Shown: positions 48,311-59,710, numbered from the stretch's first letter. The stretch is DNA of 64,000 bases from Streptomyces smyrnaeus (GCF_017676345.1 NZ_JAFFZM010000002.1:124001-188000), one strand, 5' to 3'. Notes: generated by a model not told the origin, from the letters alone. Program-made: numbers and translations.

Positions 48311-49108
48311 GTGGCGTTACGAGCGGTCGTACGAATCCTCAGCGAGCTGTGCATCACCGTCGGCATCCTGATCGTGCTCTTCGTCGTCCACCTCCTGTAC
48401 TGGACGGGAGTGCGGGCCGACAACGCCTCCGACGACGAGATCGCCCGGCTCCAGAAGGAGTGGTCGTCCGGTTCCGTACGAGGTGAGGGCGGCCCCGCGG
48501 GGAAGGCGGGCGGCGCGGACCCGAGCCCGGGCAGCGGCCGGGACGACGGCGAAGGACAGCCCCGGGAGGGTGTCGGCAGCGGGGCGGATCCGCGCGGCCG
48601 CAGCTCGGCGGGGCAGGCATTCCGGGACGGGAAGTCCTTCGCCGTGATGTACATCCCCCGCTTCGGCCGCGACTGGTCCCGCCCCGTCCTGGAGAACACC
48701 CGCGCCGCGACCCTGCGCAAGGGCCTCGGCCACTACTCCCGCACCGCCGGACCGGGACAGCGGGGCAACTTCGCCGTCGCCGGACACCGCCGAACCTACG
48801 GCGACCCCTTCAAGGACTTCCCGAAGCTGCGCCCCGGCGACCACGTCTTCGTCACGGACGGCGACACCTGGTACACCTACACCCTCACCCGGCGCCCCTA
48901 TCGCACCCTTCCCGGTGACACAGGAGTGCTCGATCCCGTGCCCGCGCCGGTGAACAAGGCCGCCACCCCGTTCGACCGGCCCGGCCGCTATCTGACCCTC
49001 ACCACCTGCGATCCGGAGTGGGGCAGCAGCCACCGGCTGATCGCCTGGGCGCGGCTGGACGCCACCCGGCCCGCGACCGAGGGGAAGCCGGACGCGCTCA
49101 CCCGCTGA
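48311..49108 (+). CDS. class E sortase, first of three
   Basis: 265 residues from GTG 48311. A membrane helix at about 8-30 is followed by a Gly/Asp-rich stalk and the catalytic domain. Catalytic residues are His in VAGHRRTYGDPF, Cys in LTLTTCDPEW, and Arg in SHRLIAWARL. The stalk (GEGGPAGKAGGADPSPGSGRD) is longer than that of the third sortase. It probably attaches surface proteins with LAxTG-like motifs to the cell wall. It is more divergent than the other two and has no paralogue elsewhere in the window apart from them. Confidence 0.9.
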   Translation: MALRAVVRILSELCITVGILIVLFVVHLLYWTGVRADNASDDEIARLQKEWSSGSVRGEGGPAGKAGGADPSPGSGRDDGEGQPREGVGSGADPRGRSSAGQAFRDGKSFAVMYIPRFGRDWSRPVLENTRAATLRKGLGHYSRTAGPGQRGNFAVAGHRRTYGDPFKDFPKLRPGDHVFVTDGDTWYTYTLTRRPYRTLPGDTGVLDPVPAPVNKAATPFDRPGRYLTLTTCDPEWGSSHRLIAWARLDATRPATEGKPDALTR

Positions 49109-49196
49109 CGCCGTACTCTGACGCCGTACTCTTTGGGTGGGCCGAACGGCACGCGTGCCCGATGTGGCGCGGGAGGAGAGAGGACGGCATCGCGGG

Positions 49197-49412
49197 ATGT
49201 ACGGCTGGATCTGGCGGCATCTGCCGGGCAACGTGTACGTACGTGCACTGATTTCGCTGGTGCTGGTGGTCGGAGTTGTCTTTCTGCTGTTCCAGTACGT
49301 CTTTCCGTGGGCGGAACCGCTGCTGCCGTTCAACGATGTGACGGTGGACGGTGCGGCCGGCTCCGTCGGTGCGGCCGGTTCCGTCGCCGAGATCGCCGGG
49401 GGTGCGGTGTGA
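49197..49412 (+). CDS. small membrane protein between sortase and trpG/pabA
   Basis: 71 residues from ATG 49197. It starts MYGWIWRHLPGNVYVRALIS, with one membrane helix (LVLVVGVVFLLFQYVFPW) and a Gly/Ala/Val tail after FNDVTVDG. Its stop overlaps the next start (GTGA), so it is coupled to trpG/pabA. No domain is recognised. The tail repeat GAAGSVGAAGSVAEIAGGAV is low in complexity. Confidence 0.7.
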   Translation: MYGWIWRHLPGNVYVRALISLVLVVGVVFLLFQYVFPWAEPLLPFNDVTVDGAAGSVGAAGSVAEIAGGAV

Positions 49413-50080
49413 GCGCGCGCATCCTGGTCGTCGACAACTACGACAGCTTCGTCTTCAACCTCGTCCAGTACCTCTACCAGCTCGGCGCCACCTGCGAGGT
49501 GGTCCGCAACGACGAGGTCGAAACGCGTCACGCCGAGGACGGGTTCGACGGCGTGCTCCTCTCCCCCGGCCCCGGCGCACCGGAGGAGGCCGGTGTCTGC
49601 ATCGACATGGTGCGGCACTGTGCGGCCCGCGAGATCCCGGTCTTCGGCGTCTGCCTGGGCATGCAGTCGATGGCCGTCGCCTACGGCGGCGTCGTCGGCC
49701 GGGCCCCCGAACTGCTGCACGGCAAGACCTCGGTCGTCTCCCACGAGGGCGCGGGCGTCTTCGCCGGACTGCCCTCCCCCTTCACCGCCACCCGCTACCA
49801 CTCGCTGGCCGTACGGGGCACGCTCCCGGCCGAACTGGAGGTCACCGCCTGGACGGCACCCGGCGGTGAGGCAGTGGACGGCGCCGACCTGGTGATGGGG
49901 CTGCGCCACCGCGAGCTGCCCGTCGAGGGAGTCCAGTTCCACCCCGAGTCCGTCCTCACCGAGGGCGGCCACCGGATGCTGGCCAACTGGCTGGTGCGGT
50001 GCGGGGACGCCGGGGCCGTGGAGCGCTCCGCGGGGCTGGGGGTGCCGCGCGGAGCCGGTCTGGGGACGGTCACCGGGTGA
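49409..50080 (+). CDS. trpG: anthranilate/aminodeoxychorismate synthase glutamine amidotransferase subunit
   Basis: 223 residues from GTG 49409. A class I amidotransferase: ILVVDNYDSFVFNLVQYL, the nucleophile Cys in VFGVCLGMQSMAVAYGG, and the His/Glu pair in VQFHPESVLTEGGHRML. It makes ammonia for TrpE or PabB; this small subunit is often shared between tryptophan and folate synthesis. It keeps the place of M. tuberculosis trpG (Rv0013) between DUF881 and pknB, but is now flanked by sortases, with 4-bp overlaps on both sides. Confidence 0.94.
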   Translation: MSARILVVDNYDSFVFNLVQYLYQLGATCEVVRNDEVETRHAEDGFDGVLLSPGPGAPEEAGVCIDMVRHCAAREIPVFGVCLGMQSMAVAYGGVVGRAPELLHGKTSVVSHEGAGVFAGLPSPFTATRYHSLAVRGTLPAELEVTAWTAPGGEAVDGADLVMGLRHRELPVEGVQFHPESVLTEGGHRMLANWLVRCGDAGAVERSAGLGVPRGAGLGTVTG

Positions 50081-51348
50081 CCACGGGCCACGGTGACGGC
50101 AGGGGGGCCGGCGGCTCCGGGAACGACCCGGAGTACGACCCGTACCGTGCGGCCGTAGACGCCCTCGCCGACCCGCTCAACGATCCGCTGCCGGGGCAGC
50201 AACCGCCCGAGCCGCAGCCGTCGGCGTCTGCGGCGCAGCCCGGGCCGCAGACGGCGGCTGACGCCCCGTACGCGGCGGAGGCGGACCGGGAGCCCGCCTG
50301 GTACGGGGCGGCCCCGTACGAGCCGTACGCGCAGCCGACACCGCCCGTGCAGCCCGCGGAGCCCGCCCGGCCGCAGCAGCGGCAGGCGGTGCCGCAGAAA
50401 CTCGCGGGGGAGCCCCGGCACGAGCCGCACGCACCGGCGAGCGGCCCCGGACCGCACGGCCCCGCCACCGGGCCGGGTGCCGGGGCCGCCACCGGGCCCG
50501 AGGAGGACCGCAGCACCGTGGGGCTGCGGCGGCCGCACCTGGAGGAGCTGGCGCGCCGGAAGGGCATCGAGCCGCCCCGCACCCGGTCGCGTATCGAACG
50601 CCCGCCGGGGCCCACGCGGTTGGAGGCGCGCAGGGCGGCGCGTGCGCTGCGACCCGGCCCCGGCATCATCGCCAGCCGGGCCATCGGCGAGGTGTTCATC
50701 ACCTGCGGCGTGCTGATGCTGCTGTTCGTCGCCTACCAGCTGTGGTGGACGAACGTCCTCGCCGACCAACAGGCGGGCGGTGCCACCGACAAGCTCCAGA
50801 AGCAGTGGGACGATCACAAGCCCGGCGCCGGCCCGGACCCCGAGCGCAAGGCCGGAGCCTTCAAGCCCGGCGAGGGCTTCGCGATCATCCACATCCCCAG
50901 GATCGACGTCACCGCACCCATCGCCCAGGGCGTCTCCAAGACGAAGGTCCTCGACAGGGGCATGGTCGGCCACTACGCCGAGAAGCCGTTGAAGACCGCC
51001 ATGCCGTGGGACAAGAAGGGCAACTTCGCGCTCGCCGGGCACCGCAACACCCACGGCGAACCGTTCCGCTACATCAACAGACTGGAGGCCGGGGACGAGG
51101 TCGTCGTCGAGACGCAGTCGAAGTTCTACACGTACAAGGTGACGCGCCAACTCCCGTCCACCTCCCCGTCCGATACGGGGGTGATCGACCCGGTACCGCC
51201 GAAGTCGGGCTTCACCGAGCCCGGTCGCTACATCACACTGACCACCTGCACCCCCGAATTCACCTCGAAGTACCGTCTGATCGTCTGGGGCAAAATGGTG
51301 GATGAACGTCCGCGCAGCAAGGGCAAGCCGGACGCGCTCGTCGACTGA
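50077..51348 (+). CDS. srtE1: class E sortase SrtE1-like, long N-terminal region
   Basis: 423 residues from GTG 50077, overlapping the trpG stop. The first 200 residues are Pro/Gln/Ala/Tyr-rich and probably cytoplasmic, and end in basic stretches. A membrane helix near 205-230 (EVFITCGVLMLLFVAYQLWW) comes next. The sortase domain has His in LAGHRNTHGEPF, Cys in TLTTCTPEF, and Arg in YRLIVWGKM. The order matches S. coelicolor srtE1-srtE2, which anchor chaplins needed for aerial hyphae; the name is assigned by position. Confidence 0.9.
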   Translation: MTTGHGDGRGAGGSGNDPEYDPYRAAVDALADPLNDPLPGQQPPEPQPSASAAQPGPQTAADAPYAAEADREPAWYGAAPYEPYAQPTPPVQPAEPARPQQRQAVPQKLAGEPRHEPHAPASGPGPHGPATGPGAGAATGPEEDRSTVGLRRPHLEELARRKGIEPPRTRSRIERPPGPTRLEARRAARALRPGPGIIASRAIGEVFITCGVLMLLFVAYQLWWTNVLADQQAGGATDKLQKQWDDHKPGAGPDPERKAGAFKPGEGFAIIHIPRIDVTAPIAQGVSKTKVLDRGMVGHYAEKPLKTAMPWDKKGNFALAGHRNTHGEPFRYINRLEAGDEVVVETQSKFYTYKVTRQLPSTSPSDTGVIDPVPPKSGFTEPGRYITLTTCTPEFTSKYRLIVWGKMVDERPRSKGKPDALVD

Positions 51349-51407
51349 CGGCCGATGGGCGGAGCCCGGCGTGACGACCAGCGAAACAGCGGCGGAGGCG
51401 GCTACAG

Positions 51408-52325
51408 GTGAGCGAGGGCAAGCGGGACGCTTCCGCGGGGGAGGCCGTCGACAAGACGGAGACCACTTCGGCCGAAGCGGAGGCGAACACCAACCGAACC
51501 TCCGAGCCGCCCCACGCCTCGGAGGCGGACCCCGGCTCGGAGGCAGAGCACGCCTCGGAGGCAGAGCACAGCTCACAGGCGAGGCAAGCCTCAGACGCGG
51601 AGCCCTCCGCGGGGGGTGCCCCGGACTCCGCGGCGGAGGGAAGGCCCGCGTCCCGGCGGGGGCCGATAGCCGTTGCCGTCGGCGTCTTCGGTGAACTCCT
51701 CATCACGGCGGGGCTGGTGCTCGCCCTGTTCGTCGTCTACTCGCTGTGGTGGACGAACGTCCTCGCCGACCGGCAGGCGAAGAAGGAGAGCGACAAGGTC
51801 CGCGAGCACTGGGCCGCCGACCGCGGCCCGGGGAATCTGGACACCCGGGACGGCATCGGCTTCCTGCACGCGCCGTCCATGTCGTCCGACGACATATTGG
51901 TGAAGAAGGGTACGGACCCCAAGGAGCTCAACCAGGGCATCGCGGGCTACTACACGGAGCCGGTGAAGTCGGGCCTCCCGCAGGACCAGTCGGGCAACTT
52001 CGCGCTGGCCGCGCACCGCGACGGGCACGGTGCGAAGTTCCACAACATCGACAAGATCGACGAGGGCGATCCGGTCGTCTTCGAGACCAAGAACACCTGG
52101 TACGTCTACAAGGTGTTCAAGACCCTGCCGCAGACGTCGAAGTACAACGTCGACGTGCTGGACCCGATCCCGAAGGGTTCGGGCAAGAAGCAGCGTGGCC
52201 GCTACATCACGCTGACGACGTGCACTCCCGTCTACACCTCGAAGTACCGCTACATCGTCTGGGGCGAACTCGTCCGCACCGAAGACGTCGACGAGGACCG
52301 CACACCCCCCGCCGAGCTGAAGTGA
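51408..52325 (+). CDS. srtE2: class E sortase SrtE2-like
   Basis: 305 residues from GTG 51408. An acidic Glu/Ala/Ser repeat-rich cytoplasmic region (EADPGSEAEHASEAEHSSQA) comes before one membrane helix (VFGELLITAGLVLALFVVYS). In the sortase core the His motif reads LAAHRDGHGAKF, where the other two have AGHR, and Cys is in TLTTCTPVY and Arg in YRYIVWGEL. The Gly to Ala change near the catalytic His is a small deviation. Paired with the srtE1-like gene 59 bp upstream. Confidence 0.9.
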   Translation: MSEGKRDASAGEAVDKTETTSAEAEANTNRTSEPPHASEADPGSEAEHASEAEHSSQARQASDAEPSAGGAPDSAAEGRPASRRGPIAVAVGVFGELLITAGLVLALFVVYSLWWTNVLADRQAKKESDKVREHWAADRGPGNLDTRDGIGFLHAPSMSSDDILVKKGTDPKELNQGIAGYYTEPVKSGLPQDQSGNFALAAHRDGHGAKFHNIDKIDEGDPVVFETKNTWYVYKVFKTLPQTSKYNVDVLDPIPKGSGKKQRGRYITLTTCTPVYTSKYRYIVWGELVRTEDVDEDRTPPAELK

Positions 52326-52418
52326 GAGTCGGCACTCCGGCCGGGCGGGGCTGAGGCCACCGGCGAACGCGCGGGGCCGAGGCCACCGGCGGAGTGGCCC
52401 CGGCCGCCGCTTGCCGCG

Positions 52419-54392
<1,974 letters not shown>

Positions 54393-54546
54393 AGTCTCCA
54401 GCCCTCTCCGGTCTTCCGTGCCGCCGCGCGTGGAATGTGCGGCGCGCGACACGGCGGTGTGCTGCTCGGCATACGGTACCCGCCACAGGGTGCGTGCCTG
54501 GTGTGGCCGTGGTGACCGGGCTCACCCGAGGCTGCGCTGGTGTGCG

Positions 54547-56031
54547 TCACTGCTTTCCGTCGAGGACGGCCTCCATCACGCTCTTGGCGATCGGGGCTGC
54601 CAGCTTGCCGCCCGCGATGTCGCTGCGGAGTGTGTCGGAACTCTCCACCACGACAGCGACGGCGACGGGAGACCCGTCACTCGTCTTCGCGTACGAGATG
54701 AACCAGGCGTACGGGTTGTCCTTGTTGTTCTCGCCGTGCTGTGCCGTACCGGTCTTGCCACCCACCGTGACGCCGGGGATCTTGCCCGCCGTTCCGGTGC
54801 CCTTCTCCACGACCGTCTCCATGGCCGACTGGAGCTTCTGCGCGTTCTCCGCCGATACCGGCCGGCTCAGCTCCTTGGGCTTGGTCTGCTCGACCACGTT
54901 CAGGTTCGGGGCCACGAGCTGGTCCACCATGTAGGGCTTCATCAGCTTGCCGTCGTTGGCCACGGCCGCGGCGACCATGGCCATCTGCAGCGGGGTGGCG
55001 CGGTTGGACGCCTGACCGATGCCCGCCATGGCGTTCTGGGGGCGGTTGTCCTCGGGGTAGATGCTCTTCGCGGGCCGCACCGGGGTGTCCAGGTCCGGGT
55101 CCAGCGTGCCGCCCTTGACGTCCTTCTCGAAGCCGAACTTCTCGGCCATCTTGATCATCTCGTCGTTGCCGAGCTGGTCGCTCATCTTGGCGAAGACGGT
55201 GTTGCAGGACCACTGCAGCGCGACTCGGACGGACGCGTTCTTGCAGGCCGGGTTGTTGCCCTCGTTGCCCAGGTCCTTGGTGGTCTGCGGCAGCCGGTAC
55301 GGGTCCTCGGTGTCGGTCTTCTGGTCGAGGTCGTACTCACCGCTCTCCAGCCCCGCCGCCGCGGTGACGACCTTGAACGTCGAGCCGGGCGGGTAGGTCT
55401 GCCGCAGCGCCCGGTTGAGCATCGGCTGGTCCTCGTCGTCGTCCAGCTTCTTGAACCGCTCACCGTCCTTGCCGCTGACCCCGGCGAACGTGGACGGGTC
55501 GTAGGAGGGCTTGTTGGCCAGCGCGAGGATGGCGCCGGTCTTCGGGTTGATCGCCGCGACCGCGCCCTTCTTGTCACCGAGTCCGTCGTAGGCGGCCTTC
55601 TGCGCCTTGGCGTTCAGCGTGGTGACGACGTTGCCGCCCTTCTGCTGCTTGCCGGTGATCATGTCGATGGTGCGGTTGAAGAACAGCCGGTCGTCGTCGC
55701 CGGTCAGGAACGGGTCGTAGAGCTTCTCCAGCTGGTTCGCGCCGATCCGCTGGGAGGCGTAGCCGGTGACCGGCGACCACAGCTTGCCGTTCTTGTAGGT
55801 GCGCTTGTACTTGAAGTCGGTGCCGTTGACGACGGTCGAGCCGGTGACCGCCTTGCCGTCGACGATGATGTTGCCGCGCGGCTGGGCGTAGCGGGCGATG
55901 TCGACGCGTCTGTTCTTCGGGTCGTTCTTGAGCTCGTCGGCCTGGACGAACTGCAGCCAGTTGCTCCGTACGAGCAGGGCCAGGACCAACAGACCGCAGA
56001 AGATCGCGATTCGGCGCAGGGGCTTGTTCAC
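54547..56031 (-). CDS. pbpA: class B penicillin-binding protein (transpeptidase)
   Basis: 494 residues from GTG 56031, overlapping the rodA stop. It has an N-terminal membrane anchor (IAIFCGLLVLALLVRSNWLQF) and a PBP dimer region. The transpeptidase motifs are the SxxK box STFK in YPPGSTFKVV, the SxN box SCN in QWSCNTVFAKM, and KTGT in GGKTGTAQHG. It cross-links peptidoglycan together with the SEDS glycosyltransferase encoded just upstream. The order matches pbpA in M. tuberculosis. Confidence 0.96.
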   Translation of the reverse strand: MNKPLRRIAIFCGLLVLALLVRSNWLQFVQADELKNDPKNRRVDIARYAQPRGNIIVDGKAVTGSTVVNGTDFKYKRTYKNGKLWSPVTGYASQRIGANQLEKLYDPFLTGDDDRLFFNRTIDMITGKQQKGGNVVTTLNAKAQKAAYDGLGDKKGAVAAINPKTGAILALANKPSYDPSTFAGVSGKDGERFKKLDDDEDQPMLNRALRQTYPPGSTFKVVTAAAGLESGEYDLDQKTDTEDPYRLPQTTKDLGNEGNNPACKNASVRVALQWSCNTVFAKMSDQLGNDEMIKMAEKFGFEKDVKGGTLDPDLDTPVRPAKSIYPEDNRPQNAMAGIGQASNRATPLQMAMVAAAVANDGKLMKPYMVDQLVAPNLNVVEQTKPKELSRPVSAENAQKLQSAMETVVEKGTGTAGKIPGVTVGGKTGTAQHGENNKDNPYAWFISYAKTSDGSPVAVAVVVESSDTLRSDIAGGKLAAPIAKSVMEAVLDGKQ

Positions 56032-57452
56032 GGTCGGACCACCTGGGTCATTTCGGCATCGGGTGAGGGGGCGGGTGCGGGCGCCGGGCGGCGGGCGGTG
56101 TCGCTGATCCTGAGCAGAATGCCGATCAGTGCCCAGTTGGCGAGCACCGAGGAGCCGCCGGAGGCCAGGAACGGCATGGTCATACCGGTCAGCGGGATCA
56201 GGCCCATCACGCCGCCCGCGACGACGAAGACCTGGAGCCCGAAGGCGCCCGAGAGGCCGACGGCCAGCAGCTTGCCGAACGGGTCACGGGCGGCGAGTGA
56301 GATGCGTACCCCGCGCTCGACGATCAGCCCGTAGATGAGGAGGACCGCCATCATGCCGGTCAGGCCGAGTTCTTCGCCGACCGTGGCGAGGATGAAGTCG
56401 GAGTTGGCGGCGAAGCCGATCAGGTCGGAGTTGCCCTGGCCCCAGCCGGTGCCGAGCACCCCGCCGGAGCCGAACGCCCACAGCGACTGGGCGATCTGGT
56501 CGCTTCCGGTGGACTGGATGACCTCTTCGGAGAAGGGGTGCAGCCACGCCTGGACGCGCTCTTGCACATGCGGCTCGAACGTGGCCACGACAGCGGCACC
56601 GCCGGCCGACAGGAGCAGACCGAAGACGATCCAGCTCGTGCGCTCGGTGGCGACGTAGAGCATGATCACGAAGAGGCCGAAGAAGAGCAGCGAGGTGCCC
56701 AGGTCGGTCTCGAAGACCAGGATCATCAGGCTCAGCGCCCAGATGACGAGGATCGGCCCCAGGTCCCGGCCGCGCGGCAGATACATCCCCATGAAGCGCC
56801 GTGAGGCCAGCGCCAGCGCGTCCCGTTTCACCATCAGATAGCCGGCGAAGAAGACCGCGAGGATGATCTTCACGAACTCGCCGGGCTGGAGGTTGATGAA
56901 GCCCAGGTCCACCCAGATCCTGGCGCCGTTGCGGGCCGGGAAGAACATGGGCAGGACCAGCAGCACCAGACCGACGGCCATGGAGATGTAGGTGTAGCGC
57001 TGCAGCACCCGGTGGTCCTTGAGGAACAGCAGGATCGCCACGAACAGCGCCAGCCCGATCGCCGAGTAGAGGAGCTGCTTGGGGGCGTCCGGCGAGAAGG
57101 CCCCGAAGGCGCTCTCGGCACGCTGTCGCAGCCGCTCGGACTGGTCCAGCCGCCAGATCAGCACCAGGCCCAGCCCGTTGAGCATGGTGGCCAGCGGCAG
57201 CAGCAGCGGGTCGGCGTAGGGCGCGTACCGGCGCACCACCAGGTGGCCGACGCCCGCCAGCAGCACCAGCCCGCAGCCGTAGCCGAGCATGCCGGAGGGC
57301 AGCTCGCCGTTGATGGCCAGACCCACGTTGGCGTACGCGAAGACGGGGACGAGCACCGCGAAGACGAGCATGGCCAGCTCGGTGTTGCGGCGGCTCGGCA
57401 GTCCGCCCGAGGACACTGTGGTGTTACTGCCCGTGGTGGTGAGGTTGCTCAT
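56028..57452 (-). CDS. rodA: FtsW/RodA/SpoVE (SEDS) peptidoglycan glycosyltransferase
   Basis: 474 residues from ATG 57452, with AAGG upstream; the longer open frame is not FtsW-like. About twelve membrane segments, and typical loops such as FGVDAPKQLL-like SPDAPKQLLYSAIGL, ARNGARIWVDLGFINLQPGEFVKI, and GWGQGNSDLIGFAANSDFILATVGEELG. It polymerises lipid II into glycan chains together with PbpA. Confidence 0.95.
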   Translation of the reverse strand: MSNLTTTGSNTTVSSGGLPSRRNTELAMLVFAVLVPVFAYANVGLAINGELPSGMLGYGCGLVLLAGVGHLVVRRYAPYADPLLLPLATMLNGLGLVLIWRLDQSERLRQRAESAFGAFSPDAPKQLLYSAIGLALFVAILLFLKDHRVLQRYTYISMAVGLVLLVLPMFFPARNGARIWVDLGFINLQPGEFVKIILAVFFAGYLMVKRDALALASRRFMGMYLPRGRDLGPILVIWALSLMILVFETDLGTSLLFFGLFVIMLYVATERTSWIVFGLLLSAGGAAVVATFEPHVQERVQAWLHPFSEEVIQSTGSDQIAQSLWAFGSGGVLGTGWGQGNSDLIGFAANSDFILATVGEELGLTGMMAVLLIYGLIVERGVRISLAARDPFGKLLAVGLSGAFGLQVFVVAGGVMGLIPLTGMTMPFLASGGSSVLANWALIGILLRISDTARRPAPAPAPSPDAEMTQVVRP

Positions 57453-57468
57453 TGCCTTGTGCCGCCCC

Positions 57469-59127
57469 CTACGGCCCGGTGCACTGCTTGGCCAGCTCCT
57501 GCTGCTTCTCCGAGAGCTCGGGGCTCGGCGAGGGAGTGCTGGAGGCGGCGGCAGTCGTGTCGTTGGTGGAGCCGGAGGTGAAGGCGGCGTGGGTGGCGGT
57601 ACCCACCCCGGCGGTGGCCTCGCCGACGCCGGCGGTACCCGTGCCCGTACCGGCGGTGCCGGTGCCGGTGCCGCCGTTGGTGGCCGCGTCACCGGGCGCG
57701 TTCTGCTCGTCCTTGCGCTGCTTCTCGGAGTCCTTGCTCCCGCCGGTGCCCTTGTCGGCCTTGTCCCCGGGGTCCTTGGGCTGCTTCTTCTCCTTGGCGA
57801 CGATCTCGCAGACCTTGGCCTGCTCGCCCAGCTCGTCGAGCTTGCTGCGGGCCTCGTCCCGGCTGCCCATCGCGATCGTCTCGCGCAGCTCCTTGCGCTG
57901 GAAGCCGGGCAGGTACTTGAGTTCGATCTCGGGGTGGTCCTCGTCGACCTTGTGCAGCTTGACGCCCGCCAACTCCTGGTTGATGCCCCGGTAGAGGGCG
58001 ACATGGTCCTCGTTGGCGCCGACGTAGAACTGCGTCTGCGTCCACCGGTAGCCCCCGTACAGCCCGCCGCCGGCCACGGCCAGCGCCAGCGCGATCCACA
58101 GCGAGCGCTTGACCCACCTGCCCTTGCCCTTGCCGGGCTTGGCGAAGTCCTCGTCCGTGTAGGGGCCGAACGTGCCGGCGGGCGGGGCCGCCGGGTCGGC
58201 GGTGGGGGGACCGAACCCCTCGGGGGCGCCGGATCGGCCCTGCGGCGGCACCGCGCCGCCGCGCCCCAGCTCGGCGGCGCGGGCCGCGGGGGTGCTGCGG
58301 GCGGCGCCGTCGCCGCCCAGCGGCTGCTGGCTCTCGGCGACCGCGCCGACGATGACAGGGGTGTCGTTGAGCTGGCCGTGCAGGGTGTCCTCGGGGCCGA
58401 GGGTGTCCACGTCCAGCACATCGGCGACGATGCAGGTGATGTTGTCGGGGCCGCCGCCGCGCAGCGCGAGCTGGATCAGCTCCTGCACGGTGTCCTGCGG
58501 GCCGTGGTAGCCGGCCAGCGTCTCCTCGATCGTCTGGTGCGAGACGACCGCCGAGAGCCCGTCCGAGCACAGCAGATAGCGGTCCCCCGCGCGCACCTCG
58601 CGGATCGACAGGTCCGGTTCCACATGGTCACCGCTGCCCAGCGCCCGCATCAGCAGCGAGCGCTGCGGGTGGGTGGTGGCCTCTTCCTCGGTGATCCGGC
58701 CCTCGTCCACCAGCCGCTGCACCCAGGTGTGGTCCTGGGTGATCTGGGTGAGCTGGCCGTCCCGCAGCAGATAGGCGCGGGAGTCGCCGACGTGCACCAA
58801 TCCGAGCCGCTGGCCCGTCCACAGCAGCGCCGTCAGCGTCGTGCCCATGCCCTCCAGCTGCGGGTCCTCCTCGACCATGACGCGCAGCTGGTCGTTGGCG
58901 CGCTGCACCGTCGTACCGAGGGAGGTGAGGATGTCCGAGCCGGGGATGTCCTCGTCGAGCTGGACCATCGCGGAGATCACCTCGGAGGAGGCGACCTCGC
59001 CGGCGGCCTGGCCGCCCATGCCGTCGGCGACCGCGAGCAGCCGGGGACCGGCGTAGCCGGAGTCCTCGTTGTGCTCGCGGATCATGCCGTCGTGTGATCC
59101 GGCGGCAAAGCGCAGTGACAGGCTCAT
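57469..59127 (-). CDS. pstP: PP2C-type Ser/Thr phosphatase
   Basis: 552 residues from ATG 59127 (GAGG upstream). The catalytic domain (about 1-240) has SLRFAAGSHDGMIREHNEDSGY, VADGMGGQAAGEVAS with the metal-binding Asp, and LCSDGLSAVVS. A disordered Gly/Ala/Pro linker, a membrane helix near 330 (SLWIALALAVAGGGLYGGYRW), an extracellular region, and a Thr/Gly-rich tail follow. It removes phosphates placed by PknB-type kinases; the catalytic half is cytoplasmic. Confidence 0.95.
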   Translation of the reverse strand: MSLSLRFAAGSHDGMIREHNEDSGYAGPRLLAVADGMGGQAAGEVASSEVISAMVQLDEDIPGSDILTSLGTTVQRANDQLRVMVEEDPQLEGMGTTLTALLWTGQRLGLVHVGDSRAYLLRDGQLTQITQDHTWVQRLVDEGRITEEEATTHPQRSLLMRALGSGDHVEPDLSIREVRAGDRYLLCSDGLSAVVSHQTIEETLAGYHGPQDTVQELIQLALRGGGPDNITCIVADVLDVDTLGPEDTLHGQLNDTPVIVGAVAESQQPLGGDGAARSTPAARAAELGRGGAVPPQGRSGAPEGFGPPTADPAAPPAGTFGPYTDEDFAKPGKGKGRWVKRSLWIALALAVAGGGLYGGYRWTQTQFYVGANEDHVALYRGINQELAGVKLHKVDEDHPEIELKYLPGFQRKELRETIAMGSRDEARSKLDELGEQAKVCEIVAKEKKQPKDPGDKADKGTGGSKDSEKQRKDEQNAPGDAATNGGTGTGTAGTGTGTAGVGEATAGVGTATHAAFTSGSTNDTTAAASSTPSPSPELSEKQQELAKQCTGP

Positions 59128-59193
59128 GCGCACCTCGCCCGTCGGCTCCGGGTACATCCGCACGGTGCCCACCCTCCGGTCGTCATGTCGGTA

Positions 59194-59700
59194 CTACTTC
59201 CGCAGCTCGATGACCGTCTTGCCGATACGGATCGGCGCTTCGAGCGGGATCGGCGTCGGTGTGGTGAGCCGGGTCCGATCGAGATAGGTGCCGTTGGTCG
59301 ACCCGAGATCCTCGACGATCCACTTTCCGTCACGGTCCGGGTAGATCCTGGCATGCCGGCTGGACGCGTAGTCGTCGTCCAGCACGATCGTGGAGTCGTG
59401 CGCGCGGCCCAGGGTGATGGTCTGGCCCTGGAGGGCCACGGTGGTGCCGGTGAGCGACCCCTCGGTGACGACCAGCTTGGTGGGGGCGTTCCGCCCGCGC
59501 CCGCGCCTGCCGCCGCCCTGCGGGGGCTGCTGGGGCTGGGGTCGCTGCGGGGGTCGCTGTGCTTCGGCACGCCGCGCCGTGCGCTGCGTCACCCTGGTGC
59601 CGAACAGGTCACTTCGGATGACCTGGATGGACACGATGACGAACAGCCACAGTACGGCGAGAAACCCCAACCGCATGACCGTGAGGGTCAGCTCTGACAT
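59194..59700 (-). CDS. fhaB: FHA-domain protein FhaB
   Basis: 168 residues from ATG 59700. A membrane helix at 8-30 (LGFLAVLWLFVIVSIQV), an Arg/Gln/Pro linker, then a forkhead-associated domain: TITLGRAHDSTIVLDDDYASSRHARIYP and EDLGSTNGTYLDRTRL, which binds phospho-threonine. In M. tuberculosis FhaB is a substrate and scaffold of the PknA/PknB system. Confidence 0.95.
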   Translation of the reverse strand: MSELTLTVMRLGFLAVLWLFVIVSIQVIRSDLFGTRVTQRTARRAEAQRPPQRPQPQQPPQGGGRRGRGRNAPTKLVVTEGSLTGTTVALQGQTITLGRAHDSTIVLDDDYASSRHARIYPDRDGKWIVEDLGSTNGTYLDRTRLTTPTPIPLEAPIRIGKTVIELRK

Positions 59701-59710
59701 TGCCCCCGCT

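Noticed and set aside
52353..52391. Direct repeat GAGGCCACCGGCG, two copies 26 bp apart, after srtE2
   Set aside because: Short GC-rich repeat between convergent genes; no further evidence for function.
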